This document shows, one piece after another, positions 8,399-17,710 of a DNA stretch of 64,000 bases. The translations under genes were made by a program, and so were the position numbers. Position 1 is the first letter of the stretch, and each line of letters opens with the position of its first letter. The stretch comes from an uncultured Marinobacter sp. (lineage in GTDB: Bacteria; Pseudomonadota; Gammaproteobacteria; Pseudomonadales; Oleiphilaceae): the NCBI RefSeq assembly GCF_947488835.1, contig NZ_CANLBK010000003.1:124001-188000 (forward strand), written 5' to 3'. The notes beneath the pieces were generated by a model. That model was not told the DNA's origin. It saw only the letters and a program-made list of their open reading frames with translations, and did not search any database.

Positions 8399-10015
8399 AT
8401 GACGCCTACCATCGCCATTCTCCTGATCATTACCTTCGTGCTTTCCACGGTTGGTTTGCTGCTACTGATCTGGTCGATCGCCAACAATCAGTTCAGCCAT
8501 GGTCAGGCCGCGGCACGCACTATCTTCTCCCCGGGTGAGGAAGGCCACAGCGAGGACCCTGCGCGGGCCGCTGACGAACCTTTCACCGGTGATACCAGCG
8601 AACAGACAGCGGCCATTGAGGCACGCTGGACAGCTGATCAATCCTCCAGAACCGCGGTATTGACCTGGCTCAGCTCATCGGTTTTCTGGCTGCTTCTGGG
8701 CTCGTTTTTTGGCCTGGCCTCCTCCATTAAAATGCACCTCCCCGAGTTTTTGACGGCCAGTGAATTTCTTACCTTTGGCCGGATTCGCCCTGTACACCTG
8801 AACGCCGTAACCTATGGCTGGGCGTCCATGGCGGGTATTGGCGTGGCGCTTTTCCTGATCCCAAGGTTGTTCAAAACCCCGTTAGTAGGCGGCAAGTACG
8901 CTGTTATTGGCGGCTTTATCTGGAATATCGGCCTGGTTCTGGGTTTGAGTGCCATCACGCTGGGGCTTTCTGATGGCGAGGAGTGGCTGGAGTTTCCCTG
9001 GCAAATCGACATTCTGTTTGTAGTGGGCGGTGCCCTGTGTGCTGTGCCATTGCTACTAACCGCCGCCAACCGGAAAGTGGAACATCTCTATGTAACAAGC
9101 TGGTACCTGATGGCGGCGCTGGTGTGGTTTCCCTTCCTGTTCCTCATTGCCAACCTGCCTTTCGCCTTTCCCGGTGCCTCTGGCGCCACGGTTAACTGGT
9201 GGTTCGCTCACAACGTGCTTGGTCTCTGGGTAACGCCCATCGGCATTGGCATTGCGTATTACATGATTCCGAAAATTCTCGGTAAGCCGATTATCTCCTA
9301 CCAGCTATCGCTGATCGGCTTCTGGTCACTGGCTCTATTCTATAGCCAAGTGGGTATTCACCACCTGATTGGCGGGCCTATTCCAACCTGGCTGGTGACG
9401 CTTTCCATCGTCCACAGCGTGATGATGTCGATTCCAGTGATTACCGTTGCCATCAACCATCACGGCACCATGATCGGCAACTTCAGCCGTCTGAAAGATT
9501 CACCAACCCTGCGTTTTGTATGGATCGGCGCGCTCATGTATACCGTGGCGTCGCTTCAAGGCTCTATGGAAGCTCTTCGCAGCATCAACGTGATAACCCA
9601 CTTCACCCACTACACCGTGGCCCATGCGCATTTGGGCATGTACGCCTTCCTGAGCTTTATCCTGTTTGGCGCCGTGTATTTCATTATGCCTCGCCTTACA
9701 AATTGGGAATGGCCCTGGCGCAAGCTGATCAGCCTACACTTCTGGCTGGTGAGTATTGGCATTCTGATTTACGTGGTATCCCTGACTGTTGCCGGTTGGA
9801 AGCAAGGCGTTGCACTGCTTGATGCCGCCATGCCGTTCATGAACATAGTGAAAATGACACTGCCCGCACTTCAGGCCCGCACCGTTGGTGGTGCTCTGAT
9901 GACACTGGGGCACCTGGTGTTCGCGTTCCATTTCATCGCTATGTTAATGCGCAGTGGTGCCGCCACTGAACAACCAACCCTCTTCCGCCCAGCCACCAAG
10001 GAGAACGCTCAATGA
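8399..10015 (+). CDS. ccoN: cbb3-type cytochrome c oxidase subunit I with N-terminal CcoS-like segment
   Basis: 538 aa, the haem-copper catalytic subunit that reduces O2 at the inner membrane. Residues 1-60 carry one membrane helix followed by WSIANNQF and a short acidic tail, closely resembling the small assembly protein CcoS. The CcoN core starts near 85. Ligands can be placed: His133 (haem b), His271, His321 and His322 (CuB), His409 (haem b3) and His411 (haem b). Tyr315 sits where the His-Tyr cross-link partner is expected. Spacing from His271 onward equals Pseudomonas CcoN plus 64, so the extra residues are N-terminal. It overlaps ccoO by ATGA. No ccoQ is present. Confidence 0.92.
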   Translation: MTPTIAILLIITFVLSTVGLLLLIWSIANNQFSHGQAAARTIFSPGEEGHSEDPARAADEPFTGDTSEQTAAIEARWTADQSSRTAVLTWLSSSVFWLLLGSFFGLASSIKMHLPEFLTASEFLTFGRIRPVHLNAVTYGWASMAGIGVALFLIPRLFKTPLVGGKYAVIGGFIWNIGLVLGLSAITLGLSDGEEWLEFPWQIDILFVVGGALCAVPLLLTAANRKVEHLYVTSWYLMAALVWFPFLFLIANLPFAFPGASGATVNWWFAHNVLGLWVTPIGIGIAYYMIPKILGKPIISYQLSLIGFWSLALFYSQVGIHHLIGGPIPTWLVTLSIVHSVMMSIPVITVAINHHGTMIGNFSRLKDSPTLRFVWIGALMYTVASLQGSMEALRSINVITHFTHYTVAHAHLGMYAFLSFILFGAVYFIMPRLTNWEWPWRKLISLHFWLVSIGILIYVVSLTVAGWKQGVALLDAAMPFMNIVKMTLPALQARTVGGALMTLGHLVFAFHFIAMLMRSGAATEQPTLFRPATKENAQ

Positions 10016-10641
10016 AACGTGCTCTCGCAATCATGGTCGGGGCAGCTCTGATTCTATTGCTGGCCACGCTTACTTTGGTGGTCATGCCCTACCTGCAAAT
10101 GTCTGCGGAGCAGGTTCCGCCGGATCTCAAGCCTTACACGGAACAACAACAGCGTGGGCGGCAGGTCTATATCGCAAACGGCTGTGTCTACTGCCACAGC
10201 CAGCAGCCCCGAGACCCGAGCTTCGCACCGGGAGACAAAGACCGGGGATGGGGCCGCCCATCGGTACCGGGCGACTACGCTTACGATGAACCCCATCTGC
10301 TGGGCACCATGCGCACCGGCCCGGACCTGTTCAACATCGGTGCCCGCCAGCCCAGTATCGACTGGCAGTTAATGCACCTGTACAACCCGAGGGCGATTAT
10401 CAAAGGAAGCATCATGCCTTCCTACCCCTTCCTGTTCCGTCATGTAGACGAACCGGCAGAAGGCGACAAGGTGGTGAATATACCACCGCCCTACGGCCCC
10501 GAAACCGGAACAATTGTCGCCACTGAAGATGCGCTGGCATTGGCGGAGTACATGCTCGCCCTTGACCACACATACCCGGCACCGACTTTGCCGAAAAAGC
10601 CGCCAAATTCCGATGAGCCCAAGGAGAACCGCGCGCCATGA
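10012..10641 (+). CDS. ccoO: cbb3-type cytochrome c oxidase subunit II, monohaem
   Basis: 209 aa. One N-terminal membrane anchor (about 5-28) precedes a periplasmic cytochrome c domain with haem motif C58-V-Y-C61-H62. The family block follows, with SQQPRDPSF, GPDLFNIG and the probable axial Met135 in GSIMPSYPF. It passes electrons from the third subunit to CcoN. The start is the ATG overlapping the ccoN stop, with AAGGAG upstream. The gene overlaps the next one by ATGA, so translation is likely coupled. Confidence 0.93.
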   Translation: MKRALAIMVGAALILLLATLTLVVMPYLQMSAEQVPPDLKPYTEQQQRGRQVYIANGCVYCHSQQPRDPSFAPGDKDRGWGRPSVPGDYAYDEPHLLGTMRTGPDLFNIGARQPSIDWQLMHLYNPRAIIKGSIMPSYPFLFRHVDEPAEGDKVVNIPPPYGPETGTIVATEDALALAEYMLALDHTYPAPTLPKKPPNSDEPKENRAP

Positions 10642-11297
10642 ACCAGCATGATCATCGCGCTCAATATCGTGAAGCGCCCGAACCGGAAGAAGGCACACGC
10701 GCTACGCCAAAGATCGTATTGGCCTGGATCGCCATACTGATTGTGTGGGGCGTGGGATATTACGCCTGGCAGATTGGCAAGCCGATGCTGGGTGGTGACA
10801 GCCGCTCAGCGGTGGCAACTGTGCAGCAGGAATCAAAACCTGCCGACAATTCCGCGGCCAGCAGCGGCGCTGAAGCCTCAGAGAGCTCAGATTCTGGCAG
10901 CAGTACAGCGGCTGCAAAGCCAAACGGAAAGGCCATTTACAACGCTCAATGCAGCGCCTGCCATCAGGCCAACGGGCAAGGTGTGCCGGGTGCCTTCCCG
11001 CCACTGGCTGAAAGCGAATGGCTGCTGGCAGACGCGGCTATTCCCGTGGCTATCGTTCACGATGGCCTGCAAGGAAAAATCGAAGTGGCCGGCAGTAGTT
11101 ACCAGGGCGTTATGCCCAAATTCGGTGGATCCCTTTCCAATGCGGAGCTGGCTGCTGTCCTGAGCTATGCCCGTAACGAGTGGGGCAATAGCGCCGGCGA
11201 AATCGATCCGTCCATTGTCACTGAGCACGTGGATCGTTTCGGCCAACGCGGCGACTGGTCTGCCGAGGAACTGAAGGAGGTTTTTGGAGAACCCTGA
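10638..11297 (+). CDS. Membrane-anchored monohaem cytochrome c, CcoP-like third oxidase subunit
   Basis: 219 aa. A cytoplasmic N-terminus of about 25 residues, one membrane helix (about 26-45), a low-complexity Ser/Ala-rich linker (60-95), then one class I cytochrome c domain with C105-S-A-C108-H109 and axial Met159 in GVMPKFGG. Classical CcoP carries two c haems; this protein has only one, and its haem domain resembles those fused to aa3-type subunit II. Position as third gene, with AAGGAG before the ATG and an ATGA overlap with ccoO, indicates the electron-entry subunit. Because of the single haem I do not give it the ccoP symbol. Confidence 0.85.
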   Translation: MNQHDHRAQYREAPEPEEGTRATPKIVLAWIAILIVWGVGYYAWQIGKPMLGGDSRSAVATVQQESKPADNSAASSGAEASESSDSGSSTAAAKPNGKAIYNAQCSACHQANGQGVPGAFPPLAESEWLLADAAIPVAIVHDGLQGKIEVAGSSYQGVMPKFGGSLSNAELAAVLSYARNEWGNSAGEIDPSIVTEHVDRFGQRGDWSAEELKEVFGEP

Positions 11298-11298
11298 G

Positions 11299-13539
11299 AT
11301 GGCAACTAACAGCAGAAACACAGCGCAGGAACAACAGAATCAGGACATCTTGATGATTGAAGGGATGCGCTGTGGCAGCTGTGCGATTGCTGTTGAAGCA
11401 TTACTGAAAAAACAACCTGGCGTGAGTGATGCGGCCGTTAATTTCGCTGCAGACGTAGCGATGATTTGCTGGGACAAAGAAAAGCCCCCTCTGGCGAATC
11501 TTCAACAAGCCGTAGCTCGCCTGGGATACCGCCTACATAGCTCGGTTGATCCAGATCGCAGCAAGCTCCAGGCGGAATCGGTGCGCAAGCATCTACAACG
11601 CCGACTGGCGGTTGCCGTGGTGTTTGGCATGTGGAGCATGATGCCGGCGCTGCTAATCTATCTCGCACCCTTGGGTGCAGTAGAACCGGAAGTCCTATGG
11701 CCGCTTGCCATCGCCAGCGGCCTGTTCGCGGCGCCGGTTTTGTTTTACTCAGGTTCTCACTTCTACCGGGTGGGCTGGCGCACTCTCCTTGCCGGCGCAC
11801 CGGGCCTCGATAGCCTTATCTTTCTGGCCGTTTTCGCGGCAAGCATCATCTCCACATGGCAGCTCTTTGCAGGCAGCTACCACGTGTATTTCGATGCGGC
11901 CGTTATGCTGATCACTTTCCAGCTGATCGCAAGATTGCTGGATACCAGCGTGCGCCGACGCGCTTCGGAAATCATTCGCCGCTATCTTCAACAGGTTCCC
12001 GAGCAGGTCACACTCAAAGCTTCTGACGGAACACGGGAAACTCGCCCAGCCAAGGACATTAAAGCCGGCGAGCGGATTATTCTCCGAGCAGGTGAACAAC
12101 TGGCGCTGGACGGCCAGATTGCTCAAGGGCATGGCCAGGCCGATCTGTCCATGCTGACCGGGGAGCACATGCCACAACCTCTCGGGCCGGGCGCAGACAT
12201 GCTGGCGGGCTGTCAGTTGGTTGAAGGTGAGTTGGAGCTGATAGTAACCGCAAGCTCCGGGCAACGCCGCATCGACCAATTATCGCGCTCCATCAGCGCC
12301 CTACTTAGTCGTAAAACCACCCTTCAACGCCTCACCGACCGGATTGCCCGCATCCTTTTACCCGTTATTGTGATCGCAGCCACCCTGGCTGTGGGGCTAG
12401 CCCTTGTTCAAGGCGTTCCGATGCCAGAAGCAGCAGCCCGCGGACTTGCGGTGATGATTATCAGCTGCCCCTGCGCCCTTAGCCTGGCCATTCCGCTGGT
12501 GATCACCATGGGCCATGCCACTATGATCAGTCGCGGTATTGTATTGCAGGACCCCGCGGCACTTGAGGCGGCTGCAGAAGTGGGCGCGATTGTTTTTGAT
12601 AAAACCGGTACATTAACCACCGGCGAGCCCAGCCTCGACAGCATCATACCCGCTGGCCAGTGGACGGAAGGTGAATTGCTGAAGCTGGCACAGAGCACGC
12701 TTAGTGAGTCAGCACACCCGGTTGCCCGGGGGCTGATGGCGAAAACAACAGCGCCGCATACACCCGCCCCCGAAGGAACGCGGGAGAGCTTCGCCGGCGC
12801 CGGTACCCGCTGGATAAGCAACGGGAATACTGCCTTGGCCGGGCGCGCCAGCTGGCTTCGGGAACAGGGGGTTGATATGCCACCTACCGAAGACACCGGA
12901 ATGAGCGTTCATCTCGCTTTCAATGGTCTCTACGCGGGCAAGATCGGGTTTCAGGAAACCCTCAGACCGGAATCGGCAGCCACTATTCGCCAGTTGATCA
13001 ACCAGGGCTACGCTATCTATATACTCAGTGGTGATACCCGCAAAGCCTGCCTCGATCTGGCCAGTCGCTTGGGCATTCCACCAGAGCATGTGCTCTCAGA
13101 GTATTCCCCGGAACAGAAGCACAGCTTTATCGACAATCTGGAAAAGCAGACACCCACTGTATTTGTGGGGGATGGCCTCAACGATGGTTTGGCCCTGGCC
13201 GGCGCCAGGCTTGGCATTGCCGTGGGAAATGCTGCCTCTGCGACAGGGGCAGCTGCGGCTGTCTACCTAACAGAAAGCATCGACAAAGTGCCCGCCACTC
13301 TGCAATTGGCGCAACGGGCGCGCAAACTCATGTATCAGAACCTGTTCTGGGCAGTAGGCTATAACGCCTTAGTGATACCGCTGGCAGTGATGGGCTGGAT
13401 TCAGCCGGTTATTGCTGCCGTTGCCATGTCACTCAGCAGCCTCTGTGTTTTGCTCAATAGCCTTCGTATGCAAAAGCAGATTGTTGGTGATGTGCCCGAC
13501 ACAGCTCGCAACGTCAGCCAGATAACTTCGCCGGCCTGA
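11299..13539 (+). CDS. P1B-type copper-transporting ATPase (CcoI/CopA2-like)
   Basis: About 746 aa. The start is ATG 11299, with GGAGA 8 nt upstream; a TTG at 11284 would overlap the previous gene. An N-terminal heavy-metal-associated domain has C25-G-S-C28. The membrane metal site is C390-P-C392, the phosphorylation site is D434-KTGT, the HP motif is SAHPVA, and the hinge is GDGLNDG. In cbb3 systems such pumps (CcoI, CopA2) export Cu(I) to the periplasm for CuB assembly. Its position one nucleotide after the oxidase genes supports that role rather than copper detoxification. The 3' end overlaps the convergent TDT gene by 26 nt. Confidence 0.88.
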   Translation: MATNSRNTAQEQQNQDILMIEGMRCGSCAIAVEALLKKQPGVSDAAVNFAADVAMICWDKEKPPLANLQQAVARLGYRLHSSVDPDRSKLQAESVRKHLQRRLAVAVVFGMWSMMPALLIYLAPLGAVEPEVLWPLAIASGLFAAPVLFYSGSHFYRVGWRTLLAGAPGLDSLIFLAVFAASIISTWQLFAGSYHVYFDAAVMLITFQLIARLLDTSVRRRASEIIRRYLQQVPEQVTLKASDGTRETRPAKDIKAGERIILRAGEQLALDGQIAQGHGQADLSMLTGEHMPQPLGPGADMLAGCQLVEGELELIVTASSGQRRIDQLSRSISALLSRKTTLQRLTDRIARILLPVIVIAATLAVGLALVQGVPMPEAAARGLAVMIISCPCALSLAIPLVITMGHATMISRGIVLQDPAALEAAAEVGAIVFDKTGTLTTGEPSLDSIIPAGQWTEGELLKLAQSTLSESAHPVARGLMAKTTAPHTPAPEGTRESFAGAGTRWISNGNTALAGRASWLREQGVDMPPTEDTGMSVHLAFNGLYAGKIGFQETLRPESAATIRQLINQGYAIYILSGDTRKACLDLASRLGIPPEHVLSEYSPEQKHSFIDNLEKQTPTVFVGDGLNDGLALAGARLGIAVGNAASATGAAAAVYLTESIDKVPATLQLAQRARKLMYQNLFWAVGYNALVIPLAVMGWIQPVIAAVAMSLSSLCVLLNSLRMQKQIVGDVPDTARNVSQITSPA

Positions 13540-14560
13540 ACGACCGCACCAAGCCAATGAATGTAACGGCCCAAGCAACAAGCGCAAGGTAGAAAAAACT
13601 GGTGGGGATAAAGTCCAGGAAGTGAAAGCCCAGAGCTGCCGCCATCTCGTGGGTGCTGGCGGCGTACATGCCCAAAGGGAACACCGCACCCCAGTATAGA
13701 GGGTCATATTCCAGTGGGAACTTCTTGTACACATGCCGCCATATCCCAAGGATAAACAGCATGGGTATCCACCAGGTTCCCGTAGCCCAATAGAACACGG
13801 AAAAACCTTTCAGAAACGGCAGCAGTGAATCCAGAAACGGCGCATCTTTTACATTCATAATCAGCAGGGAACCGGCCAGTGTTGAAATGGCCATGGCTCC
13901 CATGTTGATCCAGTATGGTGGCGCAAGATCGCCCGGAGAGAACTTGAAAAAGGTGTAACGGTAGAAAATCAGCGACATCATCCAGATATACAGCATGCCG
14001 CCCCAAAGCCACATAGACAGCGCCAGAAAGTTTATCCCCAGCTTGTAGGGTTGCGGCATATCCACAGCAATTAACGCACTCAATACCGCAATGGACTGGG
14101 TTGCCACCACCGCCAGCAACCATCCGCCGGTAATGCCCTTATCCAGAGGCGGCTTTTCTTCTTTTACCGTGAACGCTGTAAAAATGGTGTAGGTCAGCGC
14201 CAACCACAGCAGAATCGCGAACACCCAGAGCACGCGCCCGGCCAGGGTGAAATCCGTCAACATGATAAATTGGCTGCCAAGCACACTGGAGCCAGCAGGT
14301 AGCGTAAAAAAGCCAGGGCCACGAAGATGGTCTATCACATCGAGGAAAAACGCCTGACGGAAGAGCACCAAGCGTGAGAGTGTGGCGGCCCATAATGCCG
14401 CATAGAAACAAAGGTTAAGGTAGAGCAAACCCTTGGCAACCACATCAAAACCCAGCATGTGGGCGGTTAAGGAGATAATACCCGTTGCCATCACCATGCC
14501 AAAATAAGCCGGCGACAAGCCTTTCAAATCCTGGGTTACCCCCCTCTTACCTACACTCAT
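13514..14560 (-). CDS. TDT/SLAC1-family transporter (TehA-like)
   Basis: 348 aa, almost entirely hydrophobic with about ten predicted membrane helices. The opening segment (LSPAYFGMVMATGIIS) and the overall pattern fit the tellurite-resistance/dicarboxylate transporter (TDT) family, which includes TehA, Mae1, sulfite exporters and SLAC1 anion channels. The substrate cannot be read from the sequence. It converges on the copper ATPase with 26 nt of overlapping coding sequence, so the two messages could form duplex RNA at their 3' ends. The ATG start lacks a strong Shine-Dalgarno (AGGC only). Confidence 0.8.
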   Translation of the reverse strand: MSVGKRGVTQDLKGLSPAYFGMVMATGIISLTAHMLGFDVVAKGLLYLNLCFYAALWAATLSRLVLFRQAFFLDVIDHLRGPGFFTLPAGSSVLGSQFIMLTDFTLAGRVLWVFAILLWLALTYTIFTAFTVKEEKPPLDKGITGGWLLAVVATQSIAVLSALIAVDMPQPYKLGINFLALSMWLWGGMLYIWMMSLIFYRYTFFKFSPGDLAPPYWINMGAMAISTLAGSLLIMNVKDAPFLDSLLPFLKGFSVFYWATGTWWIPMLFILGIWRHVYKKFPLEYDPLYWGAVFPLGMYAASTHEMAAALGFHFLDFIPTSFFYLALVAWAVTFIGLVRSFRPAKLSG

Positions 14561-14774
14561 CTAATTGCCTGCTCCCCGGCTATGCGCACTTCAGGTCAAA
14601 CTGCAGTTTAGTTCAGAGCCGGGCTGGTTCAACTCTGGCGCGGCAACATGACCCACCCTTGCCTTTAAATCCAAAGGTGCTATGGTGCCGGCAACCTCAG
14701 TGAAGGAGCTTTCCATAGTTTCTTTATGCCTCCTTTCGATTTCCTTTAATTAGCCGGTGAGCAGAGATACAGAC

Positions 14775-15101
14775 ATGATGATGAATGTGGGTTTTAACCT
14801 GGGTTCACGTGATATCGCAACGCTTAATGCAAAACTGGGAAGGCTTTACAGAAACCCCGTTATCCCCCCCGAAAACACCGCCATGATTGGCAGTACGGTA
14901 ACGCTGATCAACTGCCTGGATTCATCGGAACTTACCTTTCGCCTAACAGATTCCGGCTCCTGCCCGGAAGCCGAAAAAGATGACGTCTGCATAGGCTCCC
15001 CCTTCGGCCTTGCATTGCTCGGCACTACGCCGGGAAGCGTGGTTAAACTGGGGTCGGGCAACGAAGAAGGGCACGCTGTTGTGCTCAAAATCTCTGGCTG
15101 A
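14775..15101 (+). CDS. Small protein with GreA/GreB C-terminal (Rnk-like) domain
   Basis: About 108 aa. From about residue 38 onward the pattern (IGSTVTL, then an acidic EAEKDDVC, then GSPFGLALLGTTPGSVVKL) matches the FKBP-like C-terminal domain of GreA/GreB and of Rnk. The N-terminal part is too short for a full Gre coiled coil, so transcript-cleavage activity is unlikely; an RNA polymerase-binding regulator of Rnk type is more plausible. The start is uncertain: ATG 14775 is chosen, with GTG 14757 as an alternative, and neither has a clear Shine-Dalgarno. It is a single gene divergent from the TDT transporter. Confidence 0.65.
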   Translation: MMMNVGFNLGSRDIATLNAKLGRLYRNPVIPPENTAMIGSTVTLINCLDSSELTFRLTDSGSCPEAEKDDVCIGSPFGLALLGTTPGSVVKLGSGNEEGHAVVLKISG

Positions 15102-15267
15102 CGTAGCCTGACCCAAGCTACTACCCTCCCTTTCGCTTTGCTGCAAAGTCTCTCTGCCGGGCCGTTACGTGACGTATCGCATGTCGTAATTGACACCGGC
15201 ACGCCTGAGTGACATGTTTGCATCCGTCTAGTACAAACAACAATAAACAGCGTCGAGTATTATAAGC

Positions 15268-16293
15268 ATGCTGATTTTGACCGGCTTTGGGCTGGCTTGC
15301 CTGGTTATTCTGCTGATCGCAACAACCCGGGAACTGCAACATTCATCTGCAGCGCGGGTATTCGCGGTTTTTCTCATCGCCAGTTTCGGCTTTCTGCTCC
15401 ACCCGCTCACGCCTGTTCACTGGCAGTGGCTCACCCTGAACCTGCAAGGCATGCTGCCGGCCCTGTTCTGGCTGCTCTGCCAGGCAACCTTCCGCCAGCG
15501 GTTAAACGTGTTTTCCGTGTGGAGCGCGATGGCACTCTACAGTGTGATAGCGCCCTCCATAGCAAGGTTATTTTCCACCCATCAGAACGCAGAAGGGCTT
15601 CTGCTTTTCTTTGGCTGGGATCTGGGGGAGGTGTTCGAGTTCTTTATCATCGCCAACGGATTTTGGGCGGTAATCGCTGATTGGTCGGCGGATCTGGTGG
15701 AACCCCGGCGAAAGCTGCGCGCGTTCGTTCTGGTTGTAGCCGGCACCGCCGTGGCACTTGTAGCTTTGGCATTCAATCTGGACGCTGCCTATGCCGTTAA
15801 CCGGGCACTGGTAGTTTCGGTTACGGGAGTTGCTATAGCGACCTTCCTTCTAAAAGGCCGGTTCAGCGACCTCTCGTTCCGCAGCGGCCCTCCCCCGATT
15901 GTGAAAACCGAACACCCCGTGCAGGCACCGGAAACCGACACCCAGGCACCCCCCCAACATGAGCACATAGCTCGCCTCACAAGCCTGATGGACGAAAGGT
16001 ATTACCGGACAGAACACCTGACGTTAAAAATGTTGGCGGGAAAACTCGAACTTCCGGAATATCGCACTCGGGCGCTGATCAACAAGCAATTGGGCTATCG
16101 CAACTTTAACGACTACATTAACCAGCTCCGAATTGCTGAAGCTTCAGAGCGCTTGATCGCCGAACCCGAAACTCCAATCCTCAATATTGCACTGGATGTG
16201 GGGTACCGAACCCTGAGTTCATTCAACCGAGCGTTCCGGGAAATTCAGCAGTGTACGCCTACTGAATTTCGCCAGAACAACACTGCTAACTGA
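15268..16293 (+). CDS. Membrane-bound AraC-family transcriptional regulator
   Basis: 341 aa. The N-terminal 200 residues are hydrophobic, with about six or seven helices, followed by a Pro/Glu-rich linker and a C-terminal AraC DNA-binding domain. That domain has a first helix-turn-helix around LKMLAGKLELPEYRTRALI and a second around PILNIALDVGYRTLSSFNRAFRE, with the usual CTPTEFR ending. Tethering to the membrane suggests that it senses a membrane or envelope signal directly. It converges on the diheme cytochrome/beta-helix pair, which is a candidate target on proximity alone. Confidence 0.85.
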   Translation: MLILTGFGLACLVILLIATTRELQHSSAARVFAVFLIASFGFLLHPLTPVHWQWLTLNLQGMLPALFWLLCQATFRQRLNVFSVWSAMALYSVIAPSIARLFSTHQNAEGLLLFFGWDLGEVFEFFIIANGFWAVIADWSADLVEPRRKLRAFVLVVAGTAVALVALAFNLDAAYAVNRALVVSVTGVAIATFLLKGRFSDLSFRSGPPPIVKTEHPVQAPETDTQAPPQHEHIARLTSLMDERYYRTEHLTLKMLAGKLELPEYRTRALINKQLGYRNFNDYINQLRIAEASERLIAEPETPILNIALDVGYRTLSSFNRAFREIQQCTPTEFRQNNTAN

Positions 16294-16335
16294 AGCCCTC
16301 GTTCGGCACTGTATATTCCAGGCTAAACGTGAGGT

Positions 16336-17610
16336 TTATGGCGTGGAAGGAGAACATCCTGCCGAAGGCAATTGATCAATCCAACTACGAATAAGCGCCG
16401 TTCCTTCTTGGTGGGCAGTGTTACGAGCTAGCTCGGGCATTTTGTGGCGGTTATCCACTGTTGTCATACGGAATAACAGATAAGAGTCATCAGGGTTACC
16501 TGGAATCACATCGAACGGATAACCATCCTTGCCCCCGGCAACCGGGGTCTTGCAGACACCAAATTTGCCTGGATCTGTTGCGTAATCCCGACCGTATTCC
16601 AGTTGCACACCGCTGGTGCCAGCTGCGCCTGCATAACCGGCTGGTAGAGTCAGATCTGCGCGATGACAATGTGCGCAATTTATATCGAGATAGGCGCGAG
16701 CAGCATCGTCTAGCTCGTTCGAACTGAGCGACGGAATAGATACCTCATCATTAAATACAGGCGCTTTTTCGACACTCTGGAAATTGGATGGCAGATCGGC
16801 CAATAACCCACCTTCAGCCATGTACTGAAGCTGGTTATACACGGTGCCGTCAGGGTAGGTATGATCCGTATTCAAGTAGCGCGCCTTTGGCCCAATCGGT
16901 AGAAATATCTGGTCGCCAGCCTCGCCGGGCACGATAGCATGACAGGAGCTGCAGTCCGCTTGCTTGGGAACGGAATAGTCAAAGGTAATTTCCTCGCCCT
17001 GATTGTTGATGGTTTTGAGATCCACCAAGCGCTTCCCAGCAATGGCCAGAGTCGCATCGGACTCGGATGACCAGTAATAAGGAAGTGCATACCACCCGTC
17101 GGTGCGGTGAATTAACAGCCGGGTTTCAATAACCAACTCGTTGCCATCACGCATGGCTGTATTGTCGGGTAGTGCAAAGGTTTTACTTATTACGGTTCCT
17201 ACAGGGAAATCCAGTACCTCTGAAACACTGTAACCGGCCTGTTTACCCTCCGGAACATAGATAAATCGATACTTGCTGGTGTAATCCGAGAACAAGGCAG
17301 TGGACAAATCATAGGGGACACCACCCCGGGAAGGCCCGGTGGTTGGGTCACTGGCATCAGTAAACAGGTTGTAATCGGATAGCTTGGGACAAGCTTTCGT
17401 CATCAACGCATCCCAGTTAACTCCGGCTGTGGTGGCACTGCAGTCGCCCACTGCACCTGTGGGTGAGCCCGCCCCGGCATTCAGAGCTCCCCCCGTGGGT
17501 GGAGGCGTGCCACCACTAGAGTCGCCGCCTTCGTCTCCGCCACCACCACACGCGGCCAGAAATAGAGATGTAGCCAGAATAACTGCTGTCGTATTATTGT
17601 TATTTCTCAT
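16336..17610 (-). CDS. Diheme c-type cytochrome lipoprotein, SO2930 family
   Basis: About 424 aa. The start is the ATG at 17610, which begins a lipoprotein signal (lipobox LAAC, Cys21) followed by a Gly/Ser/Pro-rich tether; longer in-frame starts put a non-signal sequence in front. Two c-haem motifs are visible, C220-S-S-C223-H224 and C312-A-H-C315-H316. The layout matches the family I know as SO2930-type diheme cytochromes (TIGR03806), which usually sits next to a parallel beta-helix partner, as here. The function of the pair is unknown; an outer-membrane electron-transfer or oxidising step on an envelope substrate is possible. It lies 100 nt downstream of the beta-helix gene. Confidence 0.85.
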   Translation of the reverse strand: MRNNNNTTAVILATSLFLAACGGGGDEGGDSSGGTPPPTGGALNAGAGSPTGAVGDCSATTAGVNWDALMTKACPKLSDYNLFTDASDPTTGPSRGGVPYDLSTALFSDYTSKYRFIYVPEGKQAGYSVSEVLDFPVGTVISKTFALPDNTAMRDGNELVIETRLLIHRTDGWYALPYYWSSESDATLAIAGKRLVDLKTINNQGEEITFDYSVPKQADCSSCHAIVPGEAGDQIFLPIGPKARYLNTDHTYPDGTVYNQLQYMAEGGLLADLPSNFQSVEKAPVFNDEVSIPSLSSNELDDAARAYLDINCAHCHRADLTLPAGYAGAAGTSGVQLEYGRDYATDPGKFGVCKTPVAGGKDGYPFDVIPGNPDDSYLLFRMTTVDNRHKMPELARNTAHQEGTALIRSWIDQLPSAGCSPSTP

Positions 17611-17710
17611 AGGTAACGCTCTCGTACAGCGGCATGTCGCCGGGGCAAATTTGCCCGGCGGCACGCCGTTATTGATTATTACAATGTAGCGAACAGCTGA
17701 GAGAGCCTGG

